Assembly (NCBI GenBank): GCA_009602735.1
Contig: WELA01013799.1
Span: 492,235-540,022, forward strand
Direction of reading: 5' to 3'
DNA: 47,788 nt
Source of the DNA: Mesotaenium endlicherianum
Lineage: Eukaryota > Streptophyta > Zygnematophyceae > Zygnematales > Mesotaeniaceae
The position numbers were made by a program, and so were the translations under genes. The notes beneath the pieces are model-generated. The model searched no databases and had not been told where the DNA came from. It saw only the letters and a list, made by a program, of their open reading frames with translations. Below are positions 21,560-32,229 of this stretch, one piece after another. The first letter of the stretch is position 1. Every line of letters starts with the position of its first letter.

Positions 21560-21700
21560 GACGCAATTTGGCTTGAAGCCTAATTTTGTCACAGCTCTTT
21601 TGTCCAAAATAATTGGCTGTGCCTCTGTATCGAGCAGAATATTTGGGACAGCCCCGTTATTGAACTTTATAACTACATCCTTATTCTACATTTTTACAGT
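21560..21700 (-). pseudogene. Retropepsin-like fragment of an LTR retroelement
   Basis: The minus strand reads VVIKFNNGAVPNILLDTEAQ, then PIILDKRAVTKLGF. This fits the retroviral-type aspartic protease pattern (LLDTGA..., then ...A..LG), with Glu in place of the active-site Gly. Flanking minus-strand sequence (21100-22230) is coding-like but full of stops. Confidence 0.5.
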
Positions 21701-22236
21701 GCTGAAGTTGGTAGGCAGCAGCATGTTGTTTGCTCCATTATACAATCTTCTAGCTATTTTTCAATAACTTCAGCTGTGATAGAAAGTGTAATACCAAATC
21801 AGCAAACGAAAACCAAGGCTTATGTTGCATTCAATGCTTTAAGCTTTCCTTGGCAAAAGGTCACGGTTAGGTCACAATTTTGCGCCTACCAGGCTTAGTT
21901 TGGCGCAGCTATGCAACCTCATCCTTATTCAGGGTGATCCAAAAGGTCTATGGAAGCTTTTCAGCATTCCTTGGTACCAAATGTTTATCATCTGCCTGCT
22001 CCATTGTAGGTGCAGCAGTTGCCTATTATGCTGCTGCCCTTGCGCCTTTGCAAACAATCTTCTCCGCAACATTGACATCATAGTCTGCTCTTGGGGCGAT
22101 CATCTTTGCCATTTGAGCCTTCAAGTTTGCAAGTTTTGCACTCAAGGCATCATACTTCTGGTTTTCCTTGCGGCAACCAAATTGTCCTTCAAAAAAAAGT
22201 TCTACCTTTATCTAATTCTTACGAGGCAGTATATAC

Positions 22237-22728
22237 TGAAACAAATAGATTACTTAGTGAAATAAAATACTTTATCTATTCAAGACAAGGATCTTTGAAC
22301 ACGTGGTAGCTTCCTGAAAGAGAGATGGTTTCTTGAAAGTTTATATATTTCTAGAACTTGGCAAGTACAAGAGTGATTCTAGAATTCTTCTCCAAGTTCA
22401 AGCTCTTGTTTATATACTTGCTATACAAATAATTTCTAGAAATGCATGTTGATGTGTTGGCATCCAACACATCCCAAAAATTGCCACCTCTTTCTGGAAT
22501 AATGTACACACGTCCTTTTGACCTGAAAATGGCATACTTGACTTTTGCCACATGGAGTTCTTCTAGGCCCTCTTTCTAATTTCGAATATGCCCTACAAGG
22601 TTCAAAGGACAGGAACCAAGTCACTGGAGTATCTATTCACACTTGAATCCTCACAAAAATATTTCATAATTATCCAAAAGCATTGAAATATGAAAACCAA
22701 CTACTATATTCTAACTTATATCACTACA
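22237..22728 (-). mobile_element. LTR-D, probable 3' LTR of the chromovirus element
   Basis: Reverse complement of the LTR-D family: TGTAGTGATATAAG at its start (22728 side) and TTTGTTTCA at its end (22237 side). It directly follows the end of the chromodomain-encoding internal region on the minus strand, as a 3' LTR should. No matching 5' LTR was found near 27.1 kb. Confidence 0.75.
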
Positions 22729-22889
22729 TCACTTCCCGACACAAGAAGCGACATCGCGACGCTTCAAGTCAGGTCGTACACATGTAAAGGGGAGTAATCA
22801 AAAGCTTCTAGTCAGGTGCTAAACATGTAAAGAAGGCTAGACAAGGTCGTGGGGTTAATCCAAGATGCGGGTTGGCGGCATAGAAGTGT

Positions 22890-23045
22890 CTCAGCTTGCT
22901 CTGGACTTTGTCAAGGTAGTGCGCCGCCACCCAATTATTCTCCGTATCTAGATATCCTTTCCACTTGATCAAATATTGTTGTTTCTCCTGAAATTTCGGA
23001 TAGCCAATATGTCTTCCACTTCATACTCCAAATGATCATCCACTA
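22890..23045 (-). pseudogene. Chromodomain of the chromovirus integrase
   Basis: The minus strand shows DHLEYEVEDIL, then after a one-base frameshift near 23,000 FQEKQQYLIKWKGYLDTENN followed by W. The YLIKWKGY core and the following W are diagnostic of chromodomains. Confidence 0.85.
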
Positions 23046-23589
23046 TCGTTGGGGCTGGTGGGGTTGTCACTCGTCCTGGGAACTTGTCGTTTAGTTACAC
23101 ATATGGTTTGAACAGAGAACTATGAAACACCGGATCGATATGCATGGTCTCGAAGATCTCTAGCTTGAAGCAACGGGGTTGACTTGCTGGATAATCTTGA
23201 GTGGTCCCAAATACTTGGGAGAGAACTTGATGCCGGCACGCCTGTTGCGCCGTGGTTGGTTAGAAGCCATAGTTGAGGAAGAATGGTGACTCTTGGGTAG
23301 AGGCCTGTAGAGTGTTATCGTAGGCAAACGCCAAGATAGTCAAGTTCATGTCCCAATCTTCCTCTAGAGTAGACACGTAGGCTCTTAGAGAGGTCTTTTG
23401 GGTACAATTTATATGCTATATTTGTCTATCTGATTGCGGGTGGTAGGCAGTGGACATATCCACTAATGCACCAATGTTCTTGAAGAGATATTTCCAAAAA
23501 TTGCTTGTGAATCTTGGGTCGCGATTAGACACTGTTCTCAATGGCAGGCCATATAATCGAAATATGTTGTCAAAGATGAGGCTTGTTAA

Positions 23590-23991
23590 TTAAGGTGTTG
23601 TGGACTTGGTCGTTGTAGGGATCAAATGAGCCATCTTGATAAGTTTGTCCACCACTGTTAATATTCTGTTGTGGCCTTGTGGAGTCACAGGCAAGTCCAC
23701 AATGAAATCCATGGAGATGTTCGTCCATTGTCTCTCTGGAATTGGTAGAGGTTGAAGAAGTCCTCTCGCCTTTTGCGATGATGGCTTGATTCTTTGGCAT
23801 GTGTCACAGCTCCTGCAGTACTCCTTGACTTGCTTAGACATGCCTAGCCAACAATAAGTCCTAGCTAGAACGCCCGTGGTCTTTAGGATTCCAAAGTGTC
23901 CTATAAGAGGGTTGTCGTGTGCTTCTCGTAGAAGCAAGAGCCGGAGGTCCAAGTCATTAGGAACACATCTCTGGCCCGTGTCTTGTCTCAC
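23590..23991 (-). pseudogene. Integrase N-terminal part (HHCC and start of catalytic core)
   Basis: This 133-residue frame contains REAHDNPLIGHFG, then CRSCDTCQRIKPS (the HHCC zinc-binding module), then the catalytic start SMDFIVDLP and ILTVVDKLIKMAHLIP. A stop follows before the rest of the core. It overlaps the RNase H frame at 23957-24706 out of phase, which indicates a frameshift. Confidence 0.85.
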
Positions 23992-24706
23992 CCAATAATA
24001 TTTTGCTTCTTGTATGGGTCCAAGGCTGCTTCTTCGTTCTTATAGTAAGGATCTCCTTCATAGACGGCTGAAAATCTTGCCTCCAAATCCGTATGCAGGT
24101 TGTCGTAACCGAGTTCACTTGTAGTCTTGAAAGGGGGTCGGCTGGATTTCTCTTCCCGGGTTGGTACTGAATCTCGATGTTGTATTGTTGTAGGTATCCA
24201 CTACATCTTTGTCGCCTTGAGAGATACAGCTGCGTCTGGAGGTGCTTCAACGTCTCGTGGTCTGTAGTCACCAGCACCTTGCGTCCTTCAACGTAGCAGC
24301 ACCAAACTTTCAAGGCATGTATAATTGCCAACGCCTCTCGCTCCGGACTTGTATAATTTTGCACGGCTGAGTTTAGCTTCCTTAAGTCATAAGCAATGAT
24401 TTGCAGTCCCCTGCCTTGGTCTTGAAGCAGGCTTGCTCCTATTGTGTAGGAAGATGCATTGGTGATGACGTGGAAGGGCCAATCTGGATTTAGACTTGGG
24501 AGTGTGAGCACCGGGGATGTCGCCAATGTTTGCTTCAATAGGTGGAATGCTTCCTCTTCTTTCTTAGTCCAAACATATGGCTTGTCCTTCTTGAGTAAGT
24601 CAATGAGGGGGGCTGCTAAGTGCAAGAAGCTCTTGATGAATCTCCTGTACCAATTGGCAAATCCCAGAAATAGTTGGCGTTCTTCCTTGGTTGTGGGGTT
24701 GGCCAC
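23957..24706 (-). pseudogene. RT thumb and RNase H region
   Basis: This 249-residue frame contains NWYRRFIKSF, LTLPSLNPDWPFHVITNASS (the usual TDAS catalytic Asp is Asn), REALAIIHAL and TTDHETLKHL, ending YQPGKRNPADPLSRL. This is the standard RNase H domain of Ty3 elements, with one active-site change. Confidence 0.85.
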
Positions 24707-25008
24707 TCCTCCACCACCGTGGTCTTCTTAGGGTCCATCTTGATGCCATCAGCGGTCACACGGCAACCTAGGAACTCCACTTCCTGTTTAGCAAACTCGC
24801 ACTTTGACTCCTTCGCAAATAGCTTGTTTTGCTTCAAGACTTTGAAGACTTCTTTCAAATGTTTGGCGTGTTCTTCAAGGGTCTTGCTGTGAATAAGAAT
24901 GTCGTCAATGAATACCACCACAAACATGTCCAATATGGGCTGAAATATGGTGTTCTTCATAGTCATGAAAGTTGTTGCCACGTTGGTGAGTCCAAATGGC
25001 AGGACCAT
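24616..25008 (-). pseudogene. Reverse transcriptase palm (FIDD box)
   Basis: LPFGLTNVATTFM, then VVVFIDDILIHSKTLEEH: the catalytic YxDD box is FIDD. Next come the conserved HLKEVF and KCEFAKQEVEFLG. Stops separate this from the upstream RT segment. Confidence 0.88.
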
Positions 25009-25164
25009 GAACTCAAAATGTCCATATCTTGACCTGAATGTCGTCTTCTCTATGTCAAGTTCAGCGATGCAAATCTAGTGATAGTCGCTTTTCAAGTCCA
25101 CCTTTGGGAAATACTCGGCTCCAACCAGCTGGTCTATGAGCCCATCCATGCGCGGCAGCGGGTA

Positions 25165-25602
25165 TCAATTCTTGATGGTGATCTTGTTGAGGGTGCAATA
25201 GTTCACACACATCCTCAAGGTACCATCCTTCTTCTTGACAAATAGCACCGGGGCTCCAAATGGCGACTTGCTAGGTCGAATGAAGCCATGCTCCAGTAGC
25301 TCTTTGACTTGCTTCTTGACTTCATCTAGCTCCGTGTATGACATGTTGACCGTAGGCCAAAAGATGGGCTTGCTTCCGGGCTCCAACTCTATCTTGTGAT
25401 CTACGAATCGCTTGGTGGGTAGGCCCTTGGGCAATTCCAGGAAGAATTTTTCTTTGTAGTCCTCGAAGACTTCTTGTATCGCCTTGGAAATGGGTGTGCC
25501 TTCTTGACTTTTGGTATCTTTCTTGATGACTTTTAACGTGATCAAGGCCAAAAGAAGCTCGTGTTTCTTCCTCACTAGCCTCTTGAGTTGGAGGACCGAC
25601 AT
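25165..25602 (-). pseudogene. Reverse transcriptase N-terminal part (fingers)
   Basis: [20 protein letters not shown], then [20 protein letters not shown] and [19 protein letters not shown], the standard RT motifs 1-2. The frame ends at a stop before the next catalytic Asp block, and 25009-25164 has several stops. Confidence 0.88.
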
Positions 25603-26116
25603 CAGTATCTCGTGTGCCGGCTTCTTGATGTCTTGGGTGTGGAGATTCTGGATTGCGCGTAAAATACAGATTACTGAAGTGATATCGTTCTGGAAAAATG
25701 AACATAACTGAAAGAAGTAACGCAGAAATGAAACAAGAACACGGTGAGAAGTTTACGAGATATAATGGAGAAAAAAAGTCAGCCTATGAGGAAAGATCCC
25801 TATCGCATTAAGGTGAGACGAAGAGGGCACTCAATAGAGGGGCGCACAAAATCTTCACAATAGCTCTCCGTTACATCAAACCGTCCCTCCAATCAACTTG
25901 GGGTTGTGCTTGGTCAACCAAGGCGTCCCCAGGATGACGTTGTACTTGCCCTATTGCATGGGGAAGAACAGTACTCTATCCTTGAAGAACTTAATAGAGA
26001 GTGCCAAAGGGTACGTCTCCTTGGAAGGGGTGGTGTAGGAGAATCCGTCGGGCATCATAATATCCTCGATGTGGTCAAGAGTTTGCATAGTAATACCATG
26101 CTTGGTGGAAAAAGCC

Positions 26117-26330
26117 TCAGCAGTTGCCTTGAGCTTCGCTATCCACTAAGATGTGGATCTTCTCTCCTCCAAGGTAACCTCTCAAACTCATTGGGGCTGG
26201 AACGTTGTCTTCAAAGGGGGTCCCTACCACACTTGGCTTGTTGTCTTCTCGTGAAGTGAATCTTGGGGTGGTAGGCTCCAAGCCTACTGGTCCTCTCCGT
26301 TTGTTGACATCTTCTTGGGGCATGAGAGTG
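26117..26330 (-). pseudogene. Protease segment of the chromovirus
   Basis: It reads MSLRGYLGGEKIHILVDSEA, then QGNC. The DSG active site is changed to DSE. The related remnant at 14510-14570 keeps DSGA. 25700-26110 between protease and RT is degenerate, with no long frame. Confidence 0.7.
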
Positions 26331-26606
26331 CACGGTGGTCTTTCTTCTTACAATAAAGCATACTCCAGCCTTCATAAGAGCTTCTGTTTCATCCGGGGAA
26401 AGTCTTGCTTTCACTTCTTGCTGGTTTCTTGCATCATAAGTATCATTGAAGGGTCTTCCACTCTTCTGAAAAATTGTGGGGTCTCTTTTAATGACTCCAA
26501 TGTCCATGGGTGTGGGTCGAGATTCGGATGTGGAGGGTTTGTCGGTGGCCGTGAAGGTGAAGGCAATGAATGCTTGAAATCCAAGGTATTCACCTTTCGG
26601 GCCACT

Positions 26607-27092
26607 TCAATGATCTTTAGACTTTGAGAAGTCCGTCAAGTCACGTGATTCCACTTTCTTTGCCACCTCGGGCTTGAGGCCAAAGATATAGCAATCAATC
26701 TTCTCCTCAAGAGTCAAGAAACATGCTAGGGATCTCAAGAGTGAGGGCGTGAATCTGGATGTATACTCTTGAACGAAAGTCGTTTGCTTGAGGTGGTGGA
26801 GCTTTCCTCGGGCAATCTTCTCCCTATTGATGGGCATGAATTCCTTCTTGAGGGCTTCACTGAAATCTGCCCATCTTGCATATAATGGTGGGGGCTTTTG
26901 ACCGTGCATGGAATGTGCCATAGCTTGGAATACAGCCGCTTGATAGTTACGCCACCATGATGTCGCTGCTCCTCTAAGCAAGGTAGCGGCAAAGGGAACG
27001 TAGTCCTCCTCAGGTACTTCAAGAAATGCGAGGTACGTCTCCACTTGGTAGAGCCATACATTCAGGTTAGCTCTTTCCCGGGGGTTGAACAC
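26607..27092 (-). pseudogene. gag of the chromovirus
   Basis: This 161-residue frame contains ANLNVWLYQVETYLAF, FAATLLRGAATSWWRNY, then FSEALKKEF and TSRF, the Ty3 gag capsid pattern (W...VE.YL, A..W, F...F). It ends with a frameshift. The N-terminal part and any start codon are missing or diverged beyond 27,092. Confidence 0.8.
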
Positions 27093-27110
27093 ATGAAACT
27101 CACCCGGGTT

Positions 27111-27755
27111 ACATTCCGGACACCAATTTTTGGCGCGCGAGCCTTGAAGAAGTTCCCCGAGGGGTCATTAAGCGCTTCAAACTTGATGCTTAAGAGCGCC
27201 GGCGCTATATTAAGACTCTCGCGAGCAAAAACTTTCTCTTTGCTCAGTCTTAATTCTAGTTAGTTTTCTCCACATTTCATAAAAGTCGTAATGAGAACGT
27301 TTCGTGCAGCATCGAGGTAGCAGTAACATTTAAGACTTCTCCTATGCGTGCCTTTAATGCCTCTTGGAGGTAAGTCCATGGATATTTATGTGACCTCCCA
27401 TGGCTACGAGTTTTCTGCTGTGTAAATTTTACTTCGAACTGTCTGTTTTTTACGCATCTTTATTGTGTTTGTGAGCTCTTGTCCGAAGGATTTCTTGCAT
27501 GAATACGTTTTCTACATGCTACAGGCGCTTTAGTGGCTGCGGGTTGGATTTGACCCTCAATGCTGTCTTGTGCATAGGTTGCTGTTTGAAACTGCTTTAC
27601 AAGGCTACAGAAGGTCTTTGGCGTCCAAATTTTGCAGGTGAGTCCATAAGTGTTGTACTTCACACTTTAGGGCTGCCACTTACCTCATGGTTGATTTTCA
27701 TAACATGTTTTAATCCTGATTTCTGTGTTTTGTGCATGTATAAGTCATGGAAGTG
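27111..27755. other. Junction region between the chromovirus and the next gene
   Basis: Nothing firm. GC-rich palindrome-like pieces (GCGCTTCAAACTTGATGCTT region, 27170-27200; GCGCCGGCGC at 27197-27206) occur at the left and might mark the end of an element. The remainder (27230-27755) has only short frames. Confidence 0.4.
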
Positions 27756-29151
27756 ATGCCCAACTTCTGTAGTAGGTGCGAGCAAAGAAGGGGGGTTGGC
27801 TTCAAGTATTGTGTGCCCTGTGGGAAGATTTTTAGCAAATGGGTGGAGGTAGACCCGGAATTGTGGGTTATGAATTTTTAGAAGGCGGTTGTTTAAGAGG
27901 ATAAATGCCTCCCCTCAAGCCAAAGTGTACATTAAGGAGAGCAATGTGTCCAAAAATATATTTGTCACATTGTTTGGTAGCATAGGGAAAGAAGTATACC
28001 ACCAGATAGAGAGGACTTACCCTTCCAAGAGTACTAGCATTCGTCGGGTGTGTTGGAAAGTTGAAGACTTCGATAGTCTTCTAGCTTTTCAAAGTGTTAG
28101 TGGGGAAAATGCATGGGGGGCAGCTAAGGTGATTCGTTCCTCCAAGGCAATTGTAGCTATCATACCTCCCTTCTTCATGGATTGGAGATTAAGTCCCATA
28201 GGTGAGGAAATGAGCACATTAAAGTTTTCCTATTGCATCTTAAACCGGGTTGAAGAGGTCAATTCTGCTCCTGATCAATGTTATGATCAGGATATATGGA
28301 AGGCATATCACTATATAAAATGTAGATCTCACTTCTTGGGAAGGATGTCAGATTACAAGACTTTTATGAGGTTAGAAGGTGAACTACAGGTCTGTGATGT
28401 TATGGTTAAGCCTAGAGAGATTTGCGGAGAATATGCTGCTAAGCTTAAGGAGGAAGAAGATGCTCGTGATAGGGAGTTACTTGCACAGGGACATAGACCA
28501 CCACATAGACTAGCTATGCAAGAAACACAAACAAAATGGATTAGCACTTTGCAAGCTATTTCTGAAGATGTGCAGTACAGTAATTAGCATGTTGCTTCTG
28601 CTTCTCGCAACTCAATTTTCCCTACACCCAGAGTGCCCACAGCAGAGCAGCTTGCTAACATCGAGGGAACGAGCTTAATAAAGGCGGCAAGGGACCTGGC
28701 TGCAAGAAAAAGATTGAGACAACCTGCCGAAGTCAGCTTTTCTGGATTTTCTCTTGAAGTTATGCATGTGTTTACATGCTGCTACTTAGTGTGCTATGTG
28801 TGTTGCTTCAATAATTATTATTTCTACTTGCTAGTACAACCTTCAGAGTTTGAATACTATATCTGACAGGTGTTCATAGAAAAATCTGCCAGGTGTCAGA
28901 ATACTTCTTTAATACTGATTTCTTTATATTTCATGCATGCACTGTTTTCCTTTTTGTTATTAGATTCCAAGAGTTCCATCTGCACCATTTGCTTATGTGT
29001 CTGGAGAGGGTGTGCAAAACAATGAGCACCAGGAAGGTGCTTATAAAAGTGTCATTACAGGTGCACCAATATCTCGCACTAATAATACTGAAGGTCAAAG
29101 ATTAATGAAGGCTCTTAGGCAGCATGCTTCTAACATGAGAGTTCCTGTCCA
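27756..29151 (+). pseudogene. Unknown intron-containing gene with an N-terminal Cys-pair finger, decayed
   Basis: 27756-27880 reads NFCSRCEQRRGVGFKYCVPC, a CxxC-X12-CxxC putative zinc module, then stops. 27889-28587 is a 232-residue open frame in a shifted phase, starting at a non-ATG codon (so its nominal start is not real), with ...IPPFFMDWRLSPIGEEMSTL.... Its TAG at 28585 is followed in the same frame by HVASASRNS...PTAEQLANIEG to about 28730, as if CAG had become TAG. A further exon 28963-29151 (PSAPFAYVSGEGVQNN...) has acceptor TTATTAG and donor CAG|GTAAGTG. I do not recognise the family; it may be a transposon accessory gene. Confidence 0.5.
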
Positions 29152-29287
29152 GGTAAGTGTATCTCTAAATTACATATTATAACTAGTTGCAAGCCTACAC
29201 TACATATTATTTTGCATGCTGTTCTGCTTCATCTTTGCCTGCCACCTCTGCTCTGCCTTTCTTTATCTTCTCAGCCTGCCTGGTCCT

Positions 29288-29815
29288 GTCAAGTCTAGTC
29301 TTAGGGAGAGGGACAAAACAGGCAACTGCCTTGCGAGCTGTTTCTTGGTGCACACTTTGAGCTGATCTGCTCTTTGACAAGTCTAGTCTTAAGGAGAGGG
29401 ACAAGATGGGCAACTGTCTTGCGAGCTGTTTCTTGGTGCACACTTTGAGCTGATCTGCTCTTTGACAAGTCTAGTCTTAAGGAGAGGGACAAGATGGGCA
29501 ACTGTCTTGCGAGCTGTTTCTTGGTGCACACTTTGAGCTGATCTGCTCTTTGACAAGTCTAGTCTTAAGGAGAGGGACAAGATGGGCAACTGTCTTGCGA
29601 GCTGTTTCTTGGTGCACACTTTGAGCTGATCTGCTCTTTGACAAGTCTAGTCTTAAGGAGAGGGACAAGATGGGCAACTGTCTTGCGAGCTGTTTCTTGG
29701 TGCACACTTTGAGCTGATCTGCTCTTTGACAAGTCTAGTCTTAAGGAGAGGGACAAGATGGGCAACTGTCTTGCGAGCTGTTTCTTGGTGCACACTTTGA
29801 GCTGATCTGCTCTTT
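29288..29815. repeat. Tandem array, six copies of an 88-bp unit
   Basis: Units start at 29288, 29376, 29464, 29552, 29640 and 29728, spacing exactly 88 bp. The last five look almost identical; the first differs at several sites. The unit contains GTCTAGTCTTAAGGAGAGGG and CACTTTGAGCTGATCTGCTC. Since 88 is not divisible by 3, successive copies are read in shifted frames, which produces a ladder of staggered open frames on the minus strand. There are no spacers, so this is not CRISPR-like. Confidence 0.97.
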
Positions 29816-29819
29816 GACA

Positions 29820-32042
29820 TGATCCTCCCATTCTTGTCAGGCCCTCTCTTTCTCTTGTTTGTGTTTGAAGTTTTTCTCCAGTGGTGTAGTGCCTCAATGC
29901 CTTCTCCACTGAATTGATCAAGGTCACCGTGCCTCCTAATCATGGACGGTATGTGGCACTTCAGAATGTGCATGTAAATTGTCAAGTGTTTTGATGCGCT
30001 TGCTGCTACAAAACGATGCTCAAACATTAGTGCAAGCAATTTTACTCTAGCTGCCTTAGCCTTCCTGTCTGCTTGCAAGTCCTCAGGTCCAACAGGTTGT
30101 GCTAGTGCACTCATGACATCCCCCAAAGCTGTCCATGCTTTCTTCACCTTCTCTTTCATGGCAGCTTCCTCCGATGATGCAAATACATGATTCAGGAGGA
30201 CGTCAATCCGCTCAAGGAGGAGCCAACACTCTCGGCTAATGCAGTTAGGTTTGCCAACACCACCTCCCGTTTCCCCCTTCCCATGTGCTTTGGCTGCACT
30301 ACTGATGTGACATCCTGCAGTCTCTTGCAGAAATTGTAGGAACTTCTCTTCAGCCTCTTCTCCTGGTGCCAGGTTGATGTGCACAACTCTCTCATACAAC
30401 GTTGAAGTCACTCTTAGAAGGAGATGTAGCAATTATGGTACACAATCATTGGGAGGTACATCCAAGAATGGTGCCCTCTTGTGTCGTTGTCCACGGTGCA
30501 GCTTCTCATACTCCAGCCTAGCTTTGTTGCTCTCTTTCTCTGGCTTGCTCCTCATAGTTTTTATCTTATTATCGTCGAGGTCCATCTGACTACAGAACTC
30601 TTTTTTTGCAAAACTTACAAGTCATAGGCAAACTTGTTGGAGTATGGGCTGCATTCCTCATCCCATCCAGCGTCCGCAGACGACCTGTCCACCCACGTTC
30701 TGCTAGCTCCTCACTGGTGACCTAGCACCACAAACAGAGGTACGTTGACAATGCCCCACACAAGTCATATAGTCCATTGCTGAATTTGTAGTCTCCTCCA
30801 AGGTAGAAGCGCACCATATGTACGGATTGATCTAGTCGTATTTCGCTTCGTTCAATGCAAGCATGTCTTCTCATTGTCTTCGTGTGTGCTCTTTCAGACT
30901 TGGGTAGTTGTCGTCTCCTTCAAAGATGAGTGCGGTGCAATTGCTGAATGGCGAACCGGCCAAACTCTCATTGTCTTTTGTGATGACCCTGCAGCAGATG
31001 GTTGTTTGGTTCACGTTGAGAAACCATTGGGAAGCATCTCCAAGTATTTGTACTCTCACCACATGACCACAAGGTATTCTCAGATCCATGATCCTATACT
31101 TGGGGACCTGCTCCATGAAAACACTCACCACCTTATTCTTCTTGTATAAGCTTGAGCTCTGCACATAGCTCATCTGACAACTTTTGCACAGACCTTTTTG
31201 ATGCTAGCTTAGGAAGTGTGAGGGTTATGTCTTCACATATGTGCTTGGGTTCCCACACCCCCAATTCTTGCGAGTAGGTCTTGGACAACAGGTTCAATAG
31301 CAACTGGTACTTCTCCTAAGACAGGCCTATTCTGTGCCGTAGTGCTAGGCCTAAAAGTGTATCCCAGTGCTCCTGTATTTTTGCTATAGTTTTAGCTTGT
31401 ATCTTGTGTTTTAGATCCAGCTCTGCTACTACTAGTGCCAGGACTCCTGCTTGATCAGCCTTGTTCAAATAAGCAGCTAAGGCTGTTGCTTTCAGCTCAA
31501 TCCCTTTTTTGAACTTGTCATCAATGAACATTCTTATATTGTCTGCCATCCTTTGCGCAGTCTTCGCATGATCTCCACCAACTCTTGGGCAAGGTTGGGC
31601 CTTGGTGAAAGGGGTAGAGATTTGCTCAACTGTCAAGTACCTGATTCTAGTCTGTAAAGCAGACTCTGTCTTTTTGTTGTTGCTTTAAGTCCTTGACTTC
31701 TTGCTTGTGCTTTACACGTCTGATGGCGAAGTACCTATGCAACCTTGTATTTTCTTCAATCTGCTTTGTCAGGGACTGTCTTGTCTGCTCTAGTTTACTC
31801 ACCATTTTAGGTTTCTTAGCTAGGGTAGATAATCGAGGCACTCCTGATGTAGTTGATACAAATCTGCCCCTACTTCCTTTGGCTTGGTCTGGATTGTTTG
31901 CTGGGCCACGAGTCAAAAGTGTTCGAGGATGCTGATGCCACTTCTTTCTGGCTTGGGGTTGGGACAATGTAGGTGTGAGAAGAGCTCTTATGGCTGGAAG
32001 AGATGCTAAGTCTTCCATGGAGCAGGCTACATTAATGTGCAA
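29820..32042 (-). pseudogene. Decayed transposase-like gene (unclassified DDE-type candidate)
   Basis: Minus-strand order: coiled-coil segment 32042-31647 (KLEQTRQSLTKQIEENTRLH); segment 31636-31316 in a shifted frame; a piece near 30735-30800 reading VHMVRFYLGGDYKFSNGLYD followed by ...YLCLWC; a piece near 30430-30500 with FLDVPPNDCVP, a TAA, then LLHLLLRV; and 30432-29820 with LTIYMHILKCHIPSMI and GDLDQFSGEGIEALHHWRK. The GGDxKF, CLWC and LHLLLR blocks resemble uncharacterised transposon ORFs I have seen in algae and invertebrates, but I cannot name the superfamily. Frameshifts and the in-frame TAA show decay. The C-terminal end runs into the 88-bp array. Confidence 0.5.
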
Positions 32043-32229
32043 TAAGCTAAGCTAGGTGGTTCAAATTACCTATGGCATAGCTATAGTAGAAAGTACAACC
32101 TGGTTCTTAAACAGAAGGAGCCTAAGCTGCAAATGAAAAAGACCTTGTAAGGGCTTTCAATTTCGTTCAATTATCCAGGGTGGTAGGTAGAAAAGATGTA
32201 CAGGCCACCCAATAAGATTCTGGACAATC
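32043..32229. other. Spacer before the satellite array
   Basis: No gene, no clear terminal inverted repeat for the transposase-like unit. Confidence 0.4.

Larger units (their letters stand above)
22237..27110 (-). mobile_element. Decayed Ty3-type chromovirus, 5'-truncated
   Basis: Order on the minus strand is gag (27092-26607), protease (about 26330-26117), RT (25602-24616), RNase H (24706-24090), integrase (23991-23590), chromodomain (about 23045-22890) and LTR-D (22728-22237). This is the Ty3/gypsy gene order, with integrase after RNase H and a chromodomain that in such elements guides insertion to chromatin. Frameshifts and stops separate nearly every domain. The 5' LTR and primer site are missing; similarity stops just upstream of gag at about 27,110. 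Confidence 0.85.

Noticed and set aside
29288..29815. Repeat array considered as a CRISPR-like array
   Set aside because: Units are contiguous with no variable spacers, and the DNA is eukaryotic.
29207..29927. Series of near-identical 76-residue minus-strand ORFs
   Set aside because: They are staggered readings of the 88-bp tandem repeat, not separate genes.
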